64,000 bases of DNA from QFNR01 sp043842855 (GTDB lineage Bacteria; Pseudomonadota; Gammaproteobacteria; Burkholderiales; Neisseriaceae). Numbering within the stretch: position 1 is the first letter of the stretch; the number at the start of each line of letters is the position of its first letter. A program made the translations under genes and the position numbers. Positions 1-8,441 of this stretch are shown piece by piece. Under the pieces are notes generated by a model. It did no database searches, was not told where the DNA came from, and saw nothing but the letters and a program-made list of their open reading frames with translations. The stretch is from NCBI GenBank assembly GCA_043842855.1, contig JBBPJF010000001.1, forward strand, positions 1 through 64,000, read 5' to 3'.

Positions 1-82
1 ACTCTCCGCTTAATTATGCATACCTATAACTACAAATATGCTCATCAAGCCTTCTGTTGTGTCTTTGATTTCGGCTTCTCGT

Positions 83-94
83 TTGTTAAAGATC
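83..94 (-). promoter_or_regulatory. boxA-like rRNA antitermination element in a leader
   Basis: The minus strand reads GATCTTTAACAA, close to the boxA core (TGCTCTTTAACA) of proteobacterial rRNA leaders. It is followed by GAAGCCGAAATCAAAG, which resembles text after boxA in leaders and spacers of some betaproteobacterial rRNA operons as I remember them. Bases 1-82 would then be the remaining leader of a 16S rRNA gene lying just left of the window. No rRNA body sequence is visible here. Confidence 0.5.
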
Positions 95-131
95 AACTCG
101 CTTAATCACAACCTCAGCGAGAAAGACCGAG

Positions 132-160
132 ATTCTAACGAAAGAAAAGTAAATTAGCAA
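132..160 (-). promoter_or_regulatory. Strong sigma70-type promoter, probable rRNA operon promoter
   Basis: Read on the minus strand, a -35 element TTGCTA (155-160) is separated by exactly 17 bases from a -10 element TAGAAT (132-137). It points left, away from ubiG, toward the window edge. About 40 bases downstream lies a boxA-like antitermination element. No protein start follows within the window, which fits the promoter of a stable-RNA operon. The target gene is outside the window, so this role is inferred. Confidence 0.55.
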
Positions 161-242
161 CCCTTCTCGTGCTGGCCTACAGTAGAAATTTTTATCAACT
201 TAACTGAATACTGAATAATTTTCTATAGTTACTGATAGTTAA

Positions 243-956
243 CTAATTTTCCAGCTGGAAAACAGCTAAATAGTTAACAGCCACACTATCCGTAAAAAAA
301 TATTTTTTTGTGAAAGGCTGATACGTAAATCCTCTCAGACCTAGTAAATTTAGACGTTGTGGCCTGGCTAGACGGACTAATTTAGCTGGCGTAATAAATT
401 TTTCATATTCATGCGTATGTCTGGGTACAATCCGTAAAATATATTCTGCTGCAATAATAGCCTGCAAATAAGCTTTGATGTTCTTATTCAAAGTGGAAAC
501 AAATAAAAATCCCCCAGGCTTGAGCAACTGACTACAAGCACAAAGCAACCTGCCAGGGTCAGGCACATGTTCTAGCAATTCCATACAGGTAATTACTTCG
601 TAGGATCTGCTTTTGTGCAAAGCAAGTTGCTCAACATCTAAGCTTTGGTAGTTAATGCTTAAACCTTGTTGCTGTGCATGAATCTTGGCTGCCTGAATAG
701 CTTCCACAGATAAATCAATACCCATAACACTAAATACACCGTGTCGAGCGAGGGCTTCTGTTAAAATACCACCACCGCATCCTACATCTAACACTACTTT
801 ATCTTTTAGTTCTATGTACTGCCTAATAAAGGCTAAGCGCAGTGGGTTAATTTCATGTAAAGACCTGAGCGGACCTGTTAAGTCCCACCACTCATCCGCC
901 AAGCGAGAAAATTTTTCTATCTCCGACGGGTTAACATTTTCAGTTCGAGTTACCAT
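243..956 (-). CDS. ubiG: Ubiquinone biosynthesis O-methyltransferase UbiG
   Basis: This 237-residue SAM-dependent methyltransferase carries out both O-methylations of the ubiquinone head group, so it serves aerobic respiration at the inner membrane. The N-terminus has the family's EIEKFSRLADEWWD element (residues 12-25), and the glycine-rich SAM motif VVLDVGCGGG sits at 54-63. An acidic motif I-like CMELLEHVPDP follows near residue 125, and a C-terminal region matches UbiG. Length is normal for the family. Its start overlaps the end of mtaD by 17 bases, so the two are probably co-transcribed and translationally coupled. The same pairing is common in betaproteobacteria. Nothing is missing from the catalytic core. 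Confidence 0.95.
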   Translation of the reverse strand: MVTRTENVNPSEIEKFSRLADEWWDLTGPLRSLHEINPLRLAFIRQYIELKDKVVLDVGCGGGILTEALARHGVFSVMGIDLSVEAIQAAKIHAQQQGLSINYQSLDVEQLALHKSRSYEVITCMELLEHVPDPGRLLCACSQLLKPGGFLFVSTLNKNIKAYLQAIIAAEYILRIVPRHTHEYEKFITPAKLVRLARPQRLNLLGLRGFTYQPFTKKYFFTDSVAVNYLAVFQLEN

Positions 957-2277
957 GGATTTTTTCCTTCTGTGCTATGAGTCTACGTCGCCATCGATTA
1001 GCTATCTGAGGTAGGCTCCGAGCTACAGGACTCGTAAATATCCTATTTTTTAGGACCCGCTTACCATTGATCCAGACATCAGTCACATTCTCACGTCCTA
1101 AGGTGTACACCAAGTGCGATAGTGGATCATATAACGGCTGGTTTTCCAATTTATCTAGACGGACAGCAATGAGATCAGCATATGTTCCCGGTTTAATAGA
1201 ACCGATCTGATCTTGCATATGCAGCGCTTTAGCTCCATTACAGGTGGCTAATTTCAAACTTTCATAGGCGTTTAAAGCAGTAGAATCAAGGGCTACGCCT
1301 TTGGCCAATAACGAGGCTAGTCTTAATTCAGCAAACAAATCCAGGCGATTATTAGATGCTGCACTGTCTGTCCCCAGCCCTACCAGTACCCCTGCTTCTA
1401 ACATGCTTTGTACCGGAGAGAAACCTGAAGCCAACTTGAGGTTTGAAGCTGGGTTGTGTGCTACGCTTAAACCCAGTTTAGCTGCGCGTTCTATCTCTTT
1501 CTGCGTTAGCACTACCATATGGGCAGCAATAAGGTTCTCATCTAAAACACCCAATTTTTCTAGTCTCTCTAAGGGACGTTTACCAAACTCTTTCATACTC
1601 TGCTCAACTTCTTCCTGAGTTTCGTGTATATGGCTATGTAATAACATTCCCTTCTTATGACTGACTCGAACTATTTTCCTAAAGCTTTCATCCGAAACTG
1701 TGTAAGGAGCGTGAGGTGCTAGGGTAAACTTAATTAAAGCTTCTCCCTGAAACTCGCTTTCCTCCTTCAATGCCTTCTGCAAGTATTCATTGGCTGTCCG
1801 AGCATAGTTAGTAGGAAATTCTAAGATGGTACAGCCCACGAAAGTCCTCATATGCATTGCTAAGGCTGCTTTTGCTACTTCTTTGGGATAGAAATACATA
1901 TCATTGACCGTGGTAGTGCCACTTAAGATCATCTCGGCCATAGCCAGCAAACTGCCTTCATATACAAACTTTGGGCTCATCCACTGCTTTTCTAAAGGCC
2001 ATATATAGTCTTTTAGCCAACGCATGAGATTGAGATCATCAGCATAACCGCGGAAAAGTGCCATGGCACTGTGTCCATGTAGATTAATTAACCCCGGCAT
2101 AAGCACGTGATTTTTTAATTCAATCTTTTTGTCAATTTTTAGTTTTTTTGCATCCGTAGATGACAAAATAGCCTTTACCCGGTCACCTTCTACCAAGACT
2201 GCATGCTCCCTTAGAATAGGAGACCTATCATCCATAGTAATCAGCCAAGAAGGTTGGATAAGTTTAGTTTTCGCCAT
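940..2277 (-). CDS. mtaD: 5-methylthioadenosine/S-adenosylhomocysteine deaminase (amidohydrolase)
   Basis: This 445-residue cytosolic metal-dependent hydrolase of the amidohydrolase superfamily (TRZ/ATZ branch) most likely deaminates S-adenosylhomocysteine and/or methylthioadenosine, the by-products of methyltransferases such as UbiG. Visible motifs are the metal-binding HxH in LINLHGHSAMALFRG (H67 and H69), LAPHAPYTVSDES, HSHIHETQEEVEQ, AAHMVVL and the late GLGTDSAASNNRLDL. A beta-sandwich flanks the barrel at both ends. Length is typical. It is the first gene of a two-gene operon with ubiG and has its own -10 element about 25 bases upstream. Exact substrate preference cannot be read from sequence; a related guanine or chlorohydrolase-type activity is the alternative. 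Confidence 0.88.
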   Translation of the reverse strand: MAKTKLIQPSWLITMDDRSPILREHAVLVEGDRVKAILSSTDAKKLKIDKKIELKNHVLMPGLINLHGHSAMALFRGYADDLNLMRWLKDYIWPLEKQWMSPKFVYEGSLLAMAEMILSGTTTVNDMYFYPKEVAKAALAMHMRTFVGCTILEFPTNYARTANEYLQKALKEESEFQGEALIKFTLAPHAPYTVSDESFRKIVRVSHKKGMLLHSHIHETQEEVEQSMKEFGKRPLERLEKLGVLDENLIAAHMVVLTQKEIERAAKLGLSVAHNPASNLKLASGFSPVQSMLEAGVLVGLGTDSAASNNRLDLFAELRLASLLAKGVALDSTALNAYESLKLATCNGAKALHMQDQIGSIKPGTYADLIAVRLDKLENQPLYDPLSHLVYTLGRENVTDVWINGKRVLKNRIFTSPVARSLPQIANRWRRRLIAQKEKIHGNSN

Positions 2278-2302
2278 AGAAAAAAGTTCCTAAGTGGGTG
2301 TT

Positions 2303-2308
2303 ATTATA
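2303..2308 (-). promoter_or_regulatory. -10 element upstream of mtaD-ubiG
   Basis: A perfect TATAAT on the minus strand lies 26 bases before the mtaD ATG. No convincing -35 hexamer is present at 16-19 bases spacing, so this may be an activator-dependent or weak promoter. Confidence 0.4.
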
Positions 2309-3005
2309 TCTTAAAACCCACCGCCTTTTTTACAGCCTTTAACTCTAACGGAGCCTTCACGCTTATTAAAGCTGTAATTAAAAAGAATAGTTTCCAACTG
2401 CTAAGGGACAGCGCCGCGAATTCAAGGCAGGTAAACAAGACTACGTAAATTTAGTTGAAAGCTTTAGGCCCAAGAAACTAATCTCGCCTCAGTATCTTAA
2501 GTTAGGATTGAATGCCGGAATAAACCCAACCTATCCTTAATAGGGAAAAATAAATTACATAGGCTGAGCTCAACGTCAAGTCTCCTTAATTATTCTGGAT
2601 TCAAGCTTCAAAGTGTATCCAGCAATAGCCTGGATCACAGCCGCTTAATTCTGATAGTCGTAAAAAGTCAGCTTCTTCCTCTAATATGACAAGTCAGCCC
2701 CAGTAGCCTTTAAACAGTAGTCTTTAGGAAATTTAACTGACATCCCTAATGTCAAGAATTCGGCATACTAGCCACATAAACATAATCCAGGCAAGTCTAC
2801 ACCTGCAAAAAGTGCTTAAAGTCAACGTCAGATAACCTACTATTCAATGCCCTCCCCTAAACCAGGGCTGAACTGACTTACGTACTACCGCTAAATAGTG
2901 CAGAAGCCAAAAATAACCAATTAAAGAGTATAGCCGCGGTAACAAACCGAGACATAGAGGTCCTCCACACCCCACGTGAGACATACTCACGGCTTGTTAA
3001 TTCAA
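2309..3005. other. Non-coding gap of about 700 bases, no recognised feature
   Basis: This stretch between mtaD and the exported protein gene is broken by stops in all frames that I read. It holds no tRNA-like arm, no clear terminator and no protein fragment I can name. It may be a fully eroded gene region, like the decayed stretch at 7278-8441, but nothing in it proves that. Confidence 0.5.
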
Positions 3006-4160
3006 TCAGAGAGCCTTAACGTAGAGCTTGGTCGTTTTTCTTGCTCTCCCCTTCTCACCACCATAAATGGGAAACCCTTCACCATACCTCACTTTCAACT
3101 CCTGCTTCGTTTGTAGAGTATCATAGAGCTGTAATGCCATAAATTCCTCTGGATTTAATAAGTGCTTTACCACTAAAGGTAATATGGCTGGGCCCATCTC
3201 CACTAATGCTTTGAATTCAGCTGAATTAGTACGACTGGCGGGATCAGAACTAAAACGTTCAGCTCCCTTAAACCATGTCTCTTTCCAAGCTTCATATCTA
3301 GTATCAAATTTGAGCAGAAAATCCGATGAGAGTTGATGTATTTTATGGTCTAGTTTGGCATATTGCGCTCTGCTTAGGGGTGCTAATTGGGGCGAAGAAA
3401 ATAAGCCAGCACGCAATTTCAACAAATCCTCATTCGCTATCTTGCGATAATAGGCTATGGCCTTACCATATTGATCGCCCTCTAAATCGCGTGGATCGTG
3501 ACGCATCCTCACCATAGCTCCAAGCTTGGAACTCCACTGTCCTTGGTAATCAGCCCTGATTACCGAGGCATGAGTCATAAACGGCTCCCCTCTGGGCGGA
3601 GTGACAGCCCAGACAGCAATAGTAGCCTCTTTAGGGTCCTCAACTCTCTTATAGCCCAGTTTACCGTAAAACTTATCGAAATCTTCTAACCGAGTGGATT
3701 GTGCTGAAGGTATTGCTTTATCTTCCGGCCACAACCAATCATCTGTAATGCCGAGCGACCAGGCGATACAATTGTAGCAACGAGTCGCAATACTCGTTAT
3801 GCGTGCGGTTTTAAAATTTAACTTTGGAAAGAACGAGCCGTATACGACTTGAGCTCCCCAGTCAAGCGGATGGGAAAAGCTAAGGATGTTTTTACAATTC
3901 GGATAGGGGTCTGAAACATGCAAAGCCTGCCCCATGTCCTCACCTTCTTTCATGGCCAGCCACACCAGGGGCGGTGTGGGGCGTCTGAATTTGCTCTTGG
4001 CCTGTAAACCCTCTCTATTATGGCCTTCTTGAGCATGTATTCTTGTATGCAGATGGTGAGGGAAATGCTCAGTAGGAGCAGCCATAAGATCCGCGGCCAT
4101 CCCCCAGATTAAACCTGCTATGACAACCAACCTATGGTAATGCGGCGTACCATTACTCAT
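3006..4160 (-). CDS. Exported protein of unknown function with Cys/His pattern (DUF7689-like)
   Basis: This 384-residue protein has an N-terminal hydrophobic stretch (about residues 11-28, ending MAA) that looks like a signal peptide. The central region holds CYNCIAWSLGITDDWLWP (C128 and C131, then W142 and W144), a THASVIR element with H197, WSSKLG (209-214) and a following RHDPRDLEGDQYG. This order resembles a family I recall as DUF7689, and it is reminiscent of papain/NlpC-like folds in which a helix-capping Cys is followed by a strand His. That catalytic reading is inference. The C-terminal 100 residues look like a separate helical unit (EMGPAILPLVVKHLL). The gene stands alone between a non-coding gap and lepA, with no operon partner. 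Confidence 0.7.
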   Translation of the reverse strand: MSNGTPHYHRLVVIAGLIWGMAADLMAAPTEHFPHHLHTRIHAQEGHNREGLQAKSKFRRPTPPLVWLAMKEGEDMGQALHVSDPYPNCKNILSFSHPLDWGAQVVYGSFFPKLNFKTARITSIATRCYNCIAWSLGITDDWLWPEDKAIPSAQSTRLEDFDKFYGKLGYKRVEDPKEATIAVWAVTPPRGEPFMTHASVIRADYQGQWSSKLGAMVRMRHDPRDLEGDQYGKAIAYYRKIANEDLLKLRAGLFSSPQLAPLSRAQYAKLDHKIHQLSSDFLLKFDTRYEAWKETWFKGAERFSSDPASRTNSAEFKALVEMGPAILPLVVKHLLNPEEFMALQLYDTLQTKQELKVRYGEGFPIYGGEKGRARKTTKLYVKAL

Positions 4161-4384
4161 TTTTCTCTCCCTTGAAAACGTAGGCTAGCTTCACTAGCTA
4201 TTAAGCCTCCCCTTCGCTTTTAACGCGCAAAAACTAATACGGATGCATCCTAACATATAGGCTTGTATGCATAAAGTTTTGGATAGATAGCTCTGGATAC
4301 TCATCTGAATTAATATAACTGCAGGCCAAGAAGAAATCGGCTACAATTCGGGGGTTCAGGGATTGACAGTTCAATAAGTTAGGT

Positions 4385-6181
4385 ATGAAAAGAATACGTA
4401 ATTTTTCTATTATCGCTCATATAGATCATGGAAAGTCTACTTTAGCAGACCGTTTTATCCAATTTTGCGGTGGGCTGCAAGAACGTGAAATGAGTGAACA
4501 GGTTTTGGATTCAATGGCTATAGAGCGTGAAAGAGGGATTACTATCAAGGCACAAACCGTGGCATTGCAATACTTGGCTCGAAATGGAGAGAATTATCTT
4601 CTGAATATGATCGATACCCCAGGACATGTAGATTTTTGGTATGAAGTCTCTCGTTCACTTTCTGCATGCGAAGGCGCTTTATTAGTGGTAGACGCTTCTC
4701 AAGGAGTAGAAGCACAGACGGTGGCTAATTGCTATACTGCCCTGGAATTAAATGTGGAAGTTTTTCCAGTCCTAAATAAAATTGATTTACCGAATGCCGA
4801 CCCTGACAAGGTAGCTCAAGAGATTGAGGATATCATTGGTCTTGATAGCAGTAAGGCTGTGCGAGTCTCAGCCAAAACTGGACTTGGCATTGAAGAAGTT
4901 TTAGAGCTAATCGTTCAACATATACCAGCTCCGAAAGGAGATGAAAAAGCCCCGTTAAAAGCTCTCATAATTGATTCTTGGTTTGACAACTATGTAGGTG
5001 TAGTCATGCTGGTTCGAGTGATGGATGGACGATTACAAGTCAAAGACAAAATACAGCTTATGTCTAGCCGTAGTACCTTTCTAGTAGAGCAACTGGGTAT
5101 ATTTACTCCAAAATCTTATGCAAAAAAACAACTTATCGCTGGTGAAGTAGGATTTATTATTGCTGGAATTAAGGAACTGCGACTCGCTAAGGTAGGCGAT
5201 ACTATTACCCTAGCAGAACACCCTGCACAAGCTCCTTTACCGGGCTTTAAGGAAGTTAAATCTCAAGTTTTTGCTGGCTTATATCCAGTTGAATCTAGTG
5301 AATATGACCGGCTTAGAGATGCTTTGGAAAAACTACAGCTTAACGATGCTTCTTTGCATTTTGAGCCAGAAGTCTCACAAGCTCTAGGATTTGGTTTTCG
5401 CTGTGGCTTTCTAGGTTTATTACACTTGGAAATAGTCCAGGAACGCCTAGAGCGAGAATTTGACGTGGACTTAATTACCACCGCTCCTACCGTGGTGTAC
5501 CGCGTACTTTTAAAAAATGGGGAAGAAATAGAAATAGAGAATCCTTCTAAGCTACCTGATCCTAGTACCATTGAAACCATGTTTGAACCTATTATTTCAG
5601 CATCTATTCTGGTACCTCAAGAGTACGTTGGAGCTGTCATGGTGCTTTGCAATCAAAAAAGAGGGGTACAGACAAATATGCAATATTTAGGCCGGCAAGT
5701 AATGCTGAACTATGATTTGCCTTTGAATGAAGTAGTGATGGACTTTTTTGATAAGCTAAAATCTACCTCTAGAGGCTATGCTTCCTTAGATTATCAGTTT
5801 AAGGAATTTCGTCCTGAACACCTTATCAAACTTGACATCTTAGTTAATGGAGAAAAAGTAGATGCCCTTAGCCTAATCGTGCATAAGGAAGCAGCACAAT
5901 ACAAAGGGAGAGAATTAGTGTCTAAAATGAGAGAGCTAATCCCTAGACAAATGTTTGATATTGCCATTCAAGCGGCTATAGGAGGGCAAATTATCGCGAG
6001 AGAAACTGTTAAGGCTTTAAGAAAGAATGTCTTAGCTAAATGCTATGGAGGAGATGTTAGTCGTAAAAAGAAACTGCTTGAAAAGCAAAAGGCTGGTAAA
6101 AAGCGAATGAAGCAAGTAGGAAATGTCAGCATCCCCCAGTCTGCCTTCTTAGCAGTTTTGCAAATGGGAGATCAAAAATGA
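4385..6181 (+). CDS. lepA: Elongation factor 4 (translational GTPase LepA)
   Basis: This 598-residue ribosome-associated GTPase of the EF-G family is thought to aid translation or ribosome assembly under stress. G1 AHIDHGKSTLADRF is at residues 11-24, switch I contains ERERGITIKAQ, G3 DTPGHVDF is at 77-84 and G4 NKIDL is near 130. The LepA-specific C-terminal domain ends in a basic tail rich in KK and GKKRMKQVG. Length matches the family. One oddity is W85 in HVDFWYEVSRSL, where the family usually has a small residue (Ser or Thr) directly after the switch II Phe. lepB follows after 94 bases, the conserved lepA-lepB order. A TACAAT box at 4342-4347 may be its -10 element. Confidence 0.97.
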   Translation: MKRIRNFSIIAHIDHGKSTLADRFIQFCGGLQEREMSEQVLDSMAIERERGITIKAQTVALQYLARNGENYLLNMIDTPGHVDFWYEVSRSLSACEGALLVVDASQGVEAQTVANCYTALELNVEVFPVLNKIDLPNADPDKVAQEIEDIIGLDSSKAVRVSAKTGLGIEEVLELIVQHIPAPKGDEKAPLKALIIDSWFDNYVGVVMLVRVMDGRLQVKDKIQLMSSRSTFLVEQLGIFTPKSYAKKQLIAGEVGFIIAGIKELRLAKVGDTITLAEHPAQAPLPGFKEVKSQVFAGLYPVESSEYDRLRDALEKLQLNDASLHFEPEVSQALGFGFRCGFLGLLHLEIVQERLEREFDVDLITTAPTVVYRVLLKNGEEIEIENPSKLPDPSTIETMFEPIISASILVPQEYVGAVMVLCNQKRGVQTNMQYLGRQVMLNYDLPLNEVVMDFFDKLKSTSRGYASLDYQFKEFRPEHLIKLDILVNGEKVDALSLIVHKEAAQYKGRELVSKMRELIPRQMFDIAIQAAIGGQIIARETVKALRKNVLAKCYGGDVSRKKKLLEKQKAGKKRMKQVGNVSIPQSAFLAVLQMGDQK

Positions 6182-6275
6182 ATTTCACTACGCTGAGCGA
6201 GTGGTTCATATCCTTTAGTGATGCTGGCAAAAAGCAGCATCCCAGTAATAACCAATTTAGATAAAGGAATTAATA

Positions 6276-7277
6276 GTGTTTGGTGGGCTATCTTTTTTAG
6301 TAGTAGGTTTGATGTTATTGTTTTTGTCAGCTGTTTTATTTTTCGTAGCAGATAAAACGGAGTTAATTGATACTGAAAAACTTGGTAACTTACCCCCTCT
6401 TATCGATTGGTCTTTTTTACTCCTGATAATTGCTATTTTCTGTCTTTTATCCGAATACATGAGTTTTGCCACCGTTTTTCTCATAATGAGTATCTTGTGT
6501 GGCATAGCTTGGATACTCCACTATAGCTATCGTAAGAAACATCAAGAAATTCTCGAACCTTTATCGATTTGGCATTTTATTGATTACCTACGTGGCTTCT
6601 TTCTTATTTTTGCCGTGATTTTTCTACTACGCTCCTTTCTGGTAGATTTGAGTATTATTCCTTCTAGTTCTATGCGACCAGGATTAGTAGTGGGCGATTT
6701 CGTCTTAGTAGACAAATTCCATTACGGGATTAAGCTGCCTATTACTAACCGTATGTTGCTGGCTAGACACCCTGTCGCTAGAGGAGATATTATAGTTTTT
6801 AATTATCCACTTAATCGTAAGATCCAATATGTAAAACGTGTAGTTGGCTTACCGGGAGATACTGTAGAGTTAAAAGATAAAAATCTATACATCAATGGTG
6901 AATTAATTGCAAAAAGCGCATTGGAGGCGACCTCTTACCTAGAAAATTCGTATAATGTGCAGGTGCCCTACTCTGTGGCTGTCTATCGTTACCGTCAAAG
7001 TTTAGGGAATACTACTTTCAATATTTACGAGATACCTAACCGACCCACCCTTGATAAAACCAATGTCAAGCCTAGTAATACTTGTCAGGTAAAAAGCAAT
7101 GATTATATTAGCTGTCATCTTCCTCCAGGAAAATTCTTTGTCTTAGGGGATAACCGAGATAACAGCGAAGATGGACGTTATTGGGGTTTTGTGGATGAAA
7201 AAGATATCCAAGGCAGGCCCTTCTTTGTCTGGATGAATTTCAAAGACTTTAGTCGCATTGGAAAGCGTGTTAAGTAA
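6276..7277 (+). CDS. lepB: Signal peptidase I
   Basis: This 333-residue inner-membrane serine protease cleaves signal peptides from exported pre-proteins. It starts at GTG, preceded by AAAGGAATT. Hydrophobic segments lie at about residues 4-24, 45-82 and 105-123. The periplasmic catalytic domain follows, with the Ser nucleophile in IPSSSMRPG (S132), the general-base Lys in YVKRVVGLPGD (K187) and the late box GDNRDNSEDGRYWGFV. It is slightly longer than many homologues because of the N-terminal membrane region. It sits directly after lepA. In most proteobacteria rnc and era follow, but here a decayed non-coding stretch follows instead. Confidence 0.96.
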   Translation: MFGGLSFLVVGLMLLFLSAVLFFVADKTELIDTEKLGNLPPLIDWSFLLLIIAIFCLLSEYMSFATVFLIMSILCGIAWILHYSYRKKHQEILEPLSIWHFIDYLRGFFLIFAVIFLLRSFLVDLSIIPSSSMRPGLVVGDFVLVDKFHYGIKLPITNRMLLARHPVARGDIIVFNYPLNRKIQYVKRVVGLPGDTVELKDKNLYINGELIAKSALEATSYLENSYNVQVPYSVAVYRYRQSLGNTTFNIYEIPNRPTLDKTNVKPSNTCQVKSNDYISCHLPPGKFFVLGDNRDNSEDGRYWGFVDEKDIQGRPFFVWMNFKDFSRIGKRVK

Positions 7278-7442
7278 CTGAGCTACACAATAAAGATAAA
7301 ATTGGTCAGCAGTTGAATAAAATGTGGCAGCATGCCTAGTACCGTTTCTGATCTAGTTGGCTGACTATACTTGTCGGTGAGCTTGTATTGCACTAGCAAA
7401 TCGGGATCGGCTTAACTAAAAAACAAGGAGCTTTAATAAAAA

Positions 7443-7606
7443 TTTTTCTTGCACAATGAAAACTTCGTTTGGCGTATTGAAGAGGGAAAGCTTAAGGTTA
7501 CAAATGATAACCATTAGGTTGATGCATTGTTTACTTCTTTAATTGCTCCAGTAGAGACAGAGACTATCTTTCGGGTTAATTACCTTTGTCAAAAGGAAGC
7601 TTGAGA
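7443..7606 (+). pseudogene. Possible protein-coding relic with an in-frame stop
   Basis: One plus-strand frame reads protein-like for about 54 codons, with pieces NENFVWRIEEGKLKVTNDNH, a TAG stop at 7515-7517, then VDALFTSLIAPVETETIF and RVNYLCQKEA before a final stop. The composition is balanced and unlike random AT-rich translation, which suggests a gene remnant. I do not recognise the family. Chance cannot be excluded. Confidence 0.3.
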
Positions 7607-7639
7607 TGTATACAGTGGCATGCCTGTTTTCCACATTTG

Positions 7640-7939
7640 GACTGATACAACAGCGGCCTGCGATCCAATCTATTCTGTTTTGGCGTACCCCCCCTCTACA
7701 ACCTCTAATAAATCAGTGCGGCCAATCAGCTCTGTTAATTTCCTAACCCCTAACCTGGCTAACCACTCTCTCACATCTTGTGCGAGAAATTTGAAATAAT
7801 TCATTACCTTTTCTGGTAAACCATGGAAATGTTTTTCTCTCAGTGTGTTATCTTGGGTCGCCACACCAATTGCGCAATTATTTAAGTGGCAAATTCTTAA
7901 ATACCGACAACCTACTGTAAGCATGAGAAGGAACTGAAA
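7640..7939 (-). pseudogene. gltB: Glutamate synthase large subunit (GltB) fragment, frameshifted
   Basis: The minus strand encodes VGCRYLRICHLNNCAIGVATQ, then KHFHGLPEKVMNYFKFLAQD and LIGRTDLLEVVEGG. These match the late FMN/Fe-S region of the ferredoxin/NADPH glutamate synthase alpha subunit, including its Cys-rich cluster-binding segment. Only about 90 of roughly 1500 residues remain. At a C-run (G-run on the coding strand) near 7688-7695 the reading frame shifts, because the next frame continues VRQNRIDW, which again fits the family. Upstream the frame meets a stop at 7940-7942. The gene is clearly dead and is a relic of ammonia assimilation through GOGAT. Confidence 0.8.
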
Positions 7940-8441
7940 CTATAGAAAGCAAAGCTTTAAAAGGGAATTAATCGAACCAAGGCGCTTAATTCTATCCGAT
8001 TATCGCCTTAACCGTGGATTTGCTAGTGGTTCTCTTAAACTATCGTTCTTCCCGGATAACCAGGATTAATTTGTGAGACTGCGAAGCTATATTTCTTCTT
8101 TTTTACCACTCATTGGACTGACTTAAATAAAAACTTACCTACTGGTAATACTTACTAGTAGAGACCAGTCATTTTTGTTACATTAACAACTTGAATCCAT
8201 TTAGATAGATCATCACCTCAGATAACTAAAAACATCGATTGAGTAAATGAGGGTTGGATTTGTTGAAGGACTATTGGAATACCAAACAGTTATTCTAGCA
8301 GGCTATCCATTTTTCAGTCGCTACATTAAGCTCCTTTATGCTCGTTTCTCTCTAAAATTAACCTAAAAAATCCCACAGTTATTCTCCCAAGCTCGGTTCT
8401 TCTATTCTTCTGCTCATGAAGATGATTATAACGAACTACAG

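Larger units (their letters stand above)
7278..8441. other. Decayed intergenic region of about 1.16 kb with coding relics
   Basis: Between lepB and dsbB no intact gene is visible. Two relics can be read: a minus-strand glutamate synthase fragment (7640-7939) and a plus-strand stretch with one internal stop (7443-7606), both listed separately. The rest (7278-7440 and 7940-8441) shows no recognisable protein or RNA. A 38-codon plus-strand frame at 8247-8363 looks like chance. Confidence 0.6.

Noticed and set aside
2254..2448. Plus-strand 64-codon frame at the mtaD promoter
   Set aside because: It covers the mtaD promoter in antisense, shows no protein-like pattern and has no start context.
8247..8363. 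Plus-strand 38-codon frame in the decayed gap
   Set aside because: Short, no recognised motif and surrounded by non-coding DNA; most likely chance.
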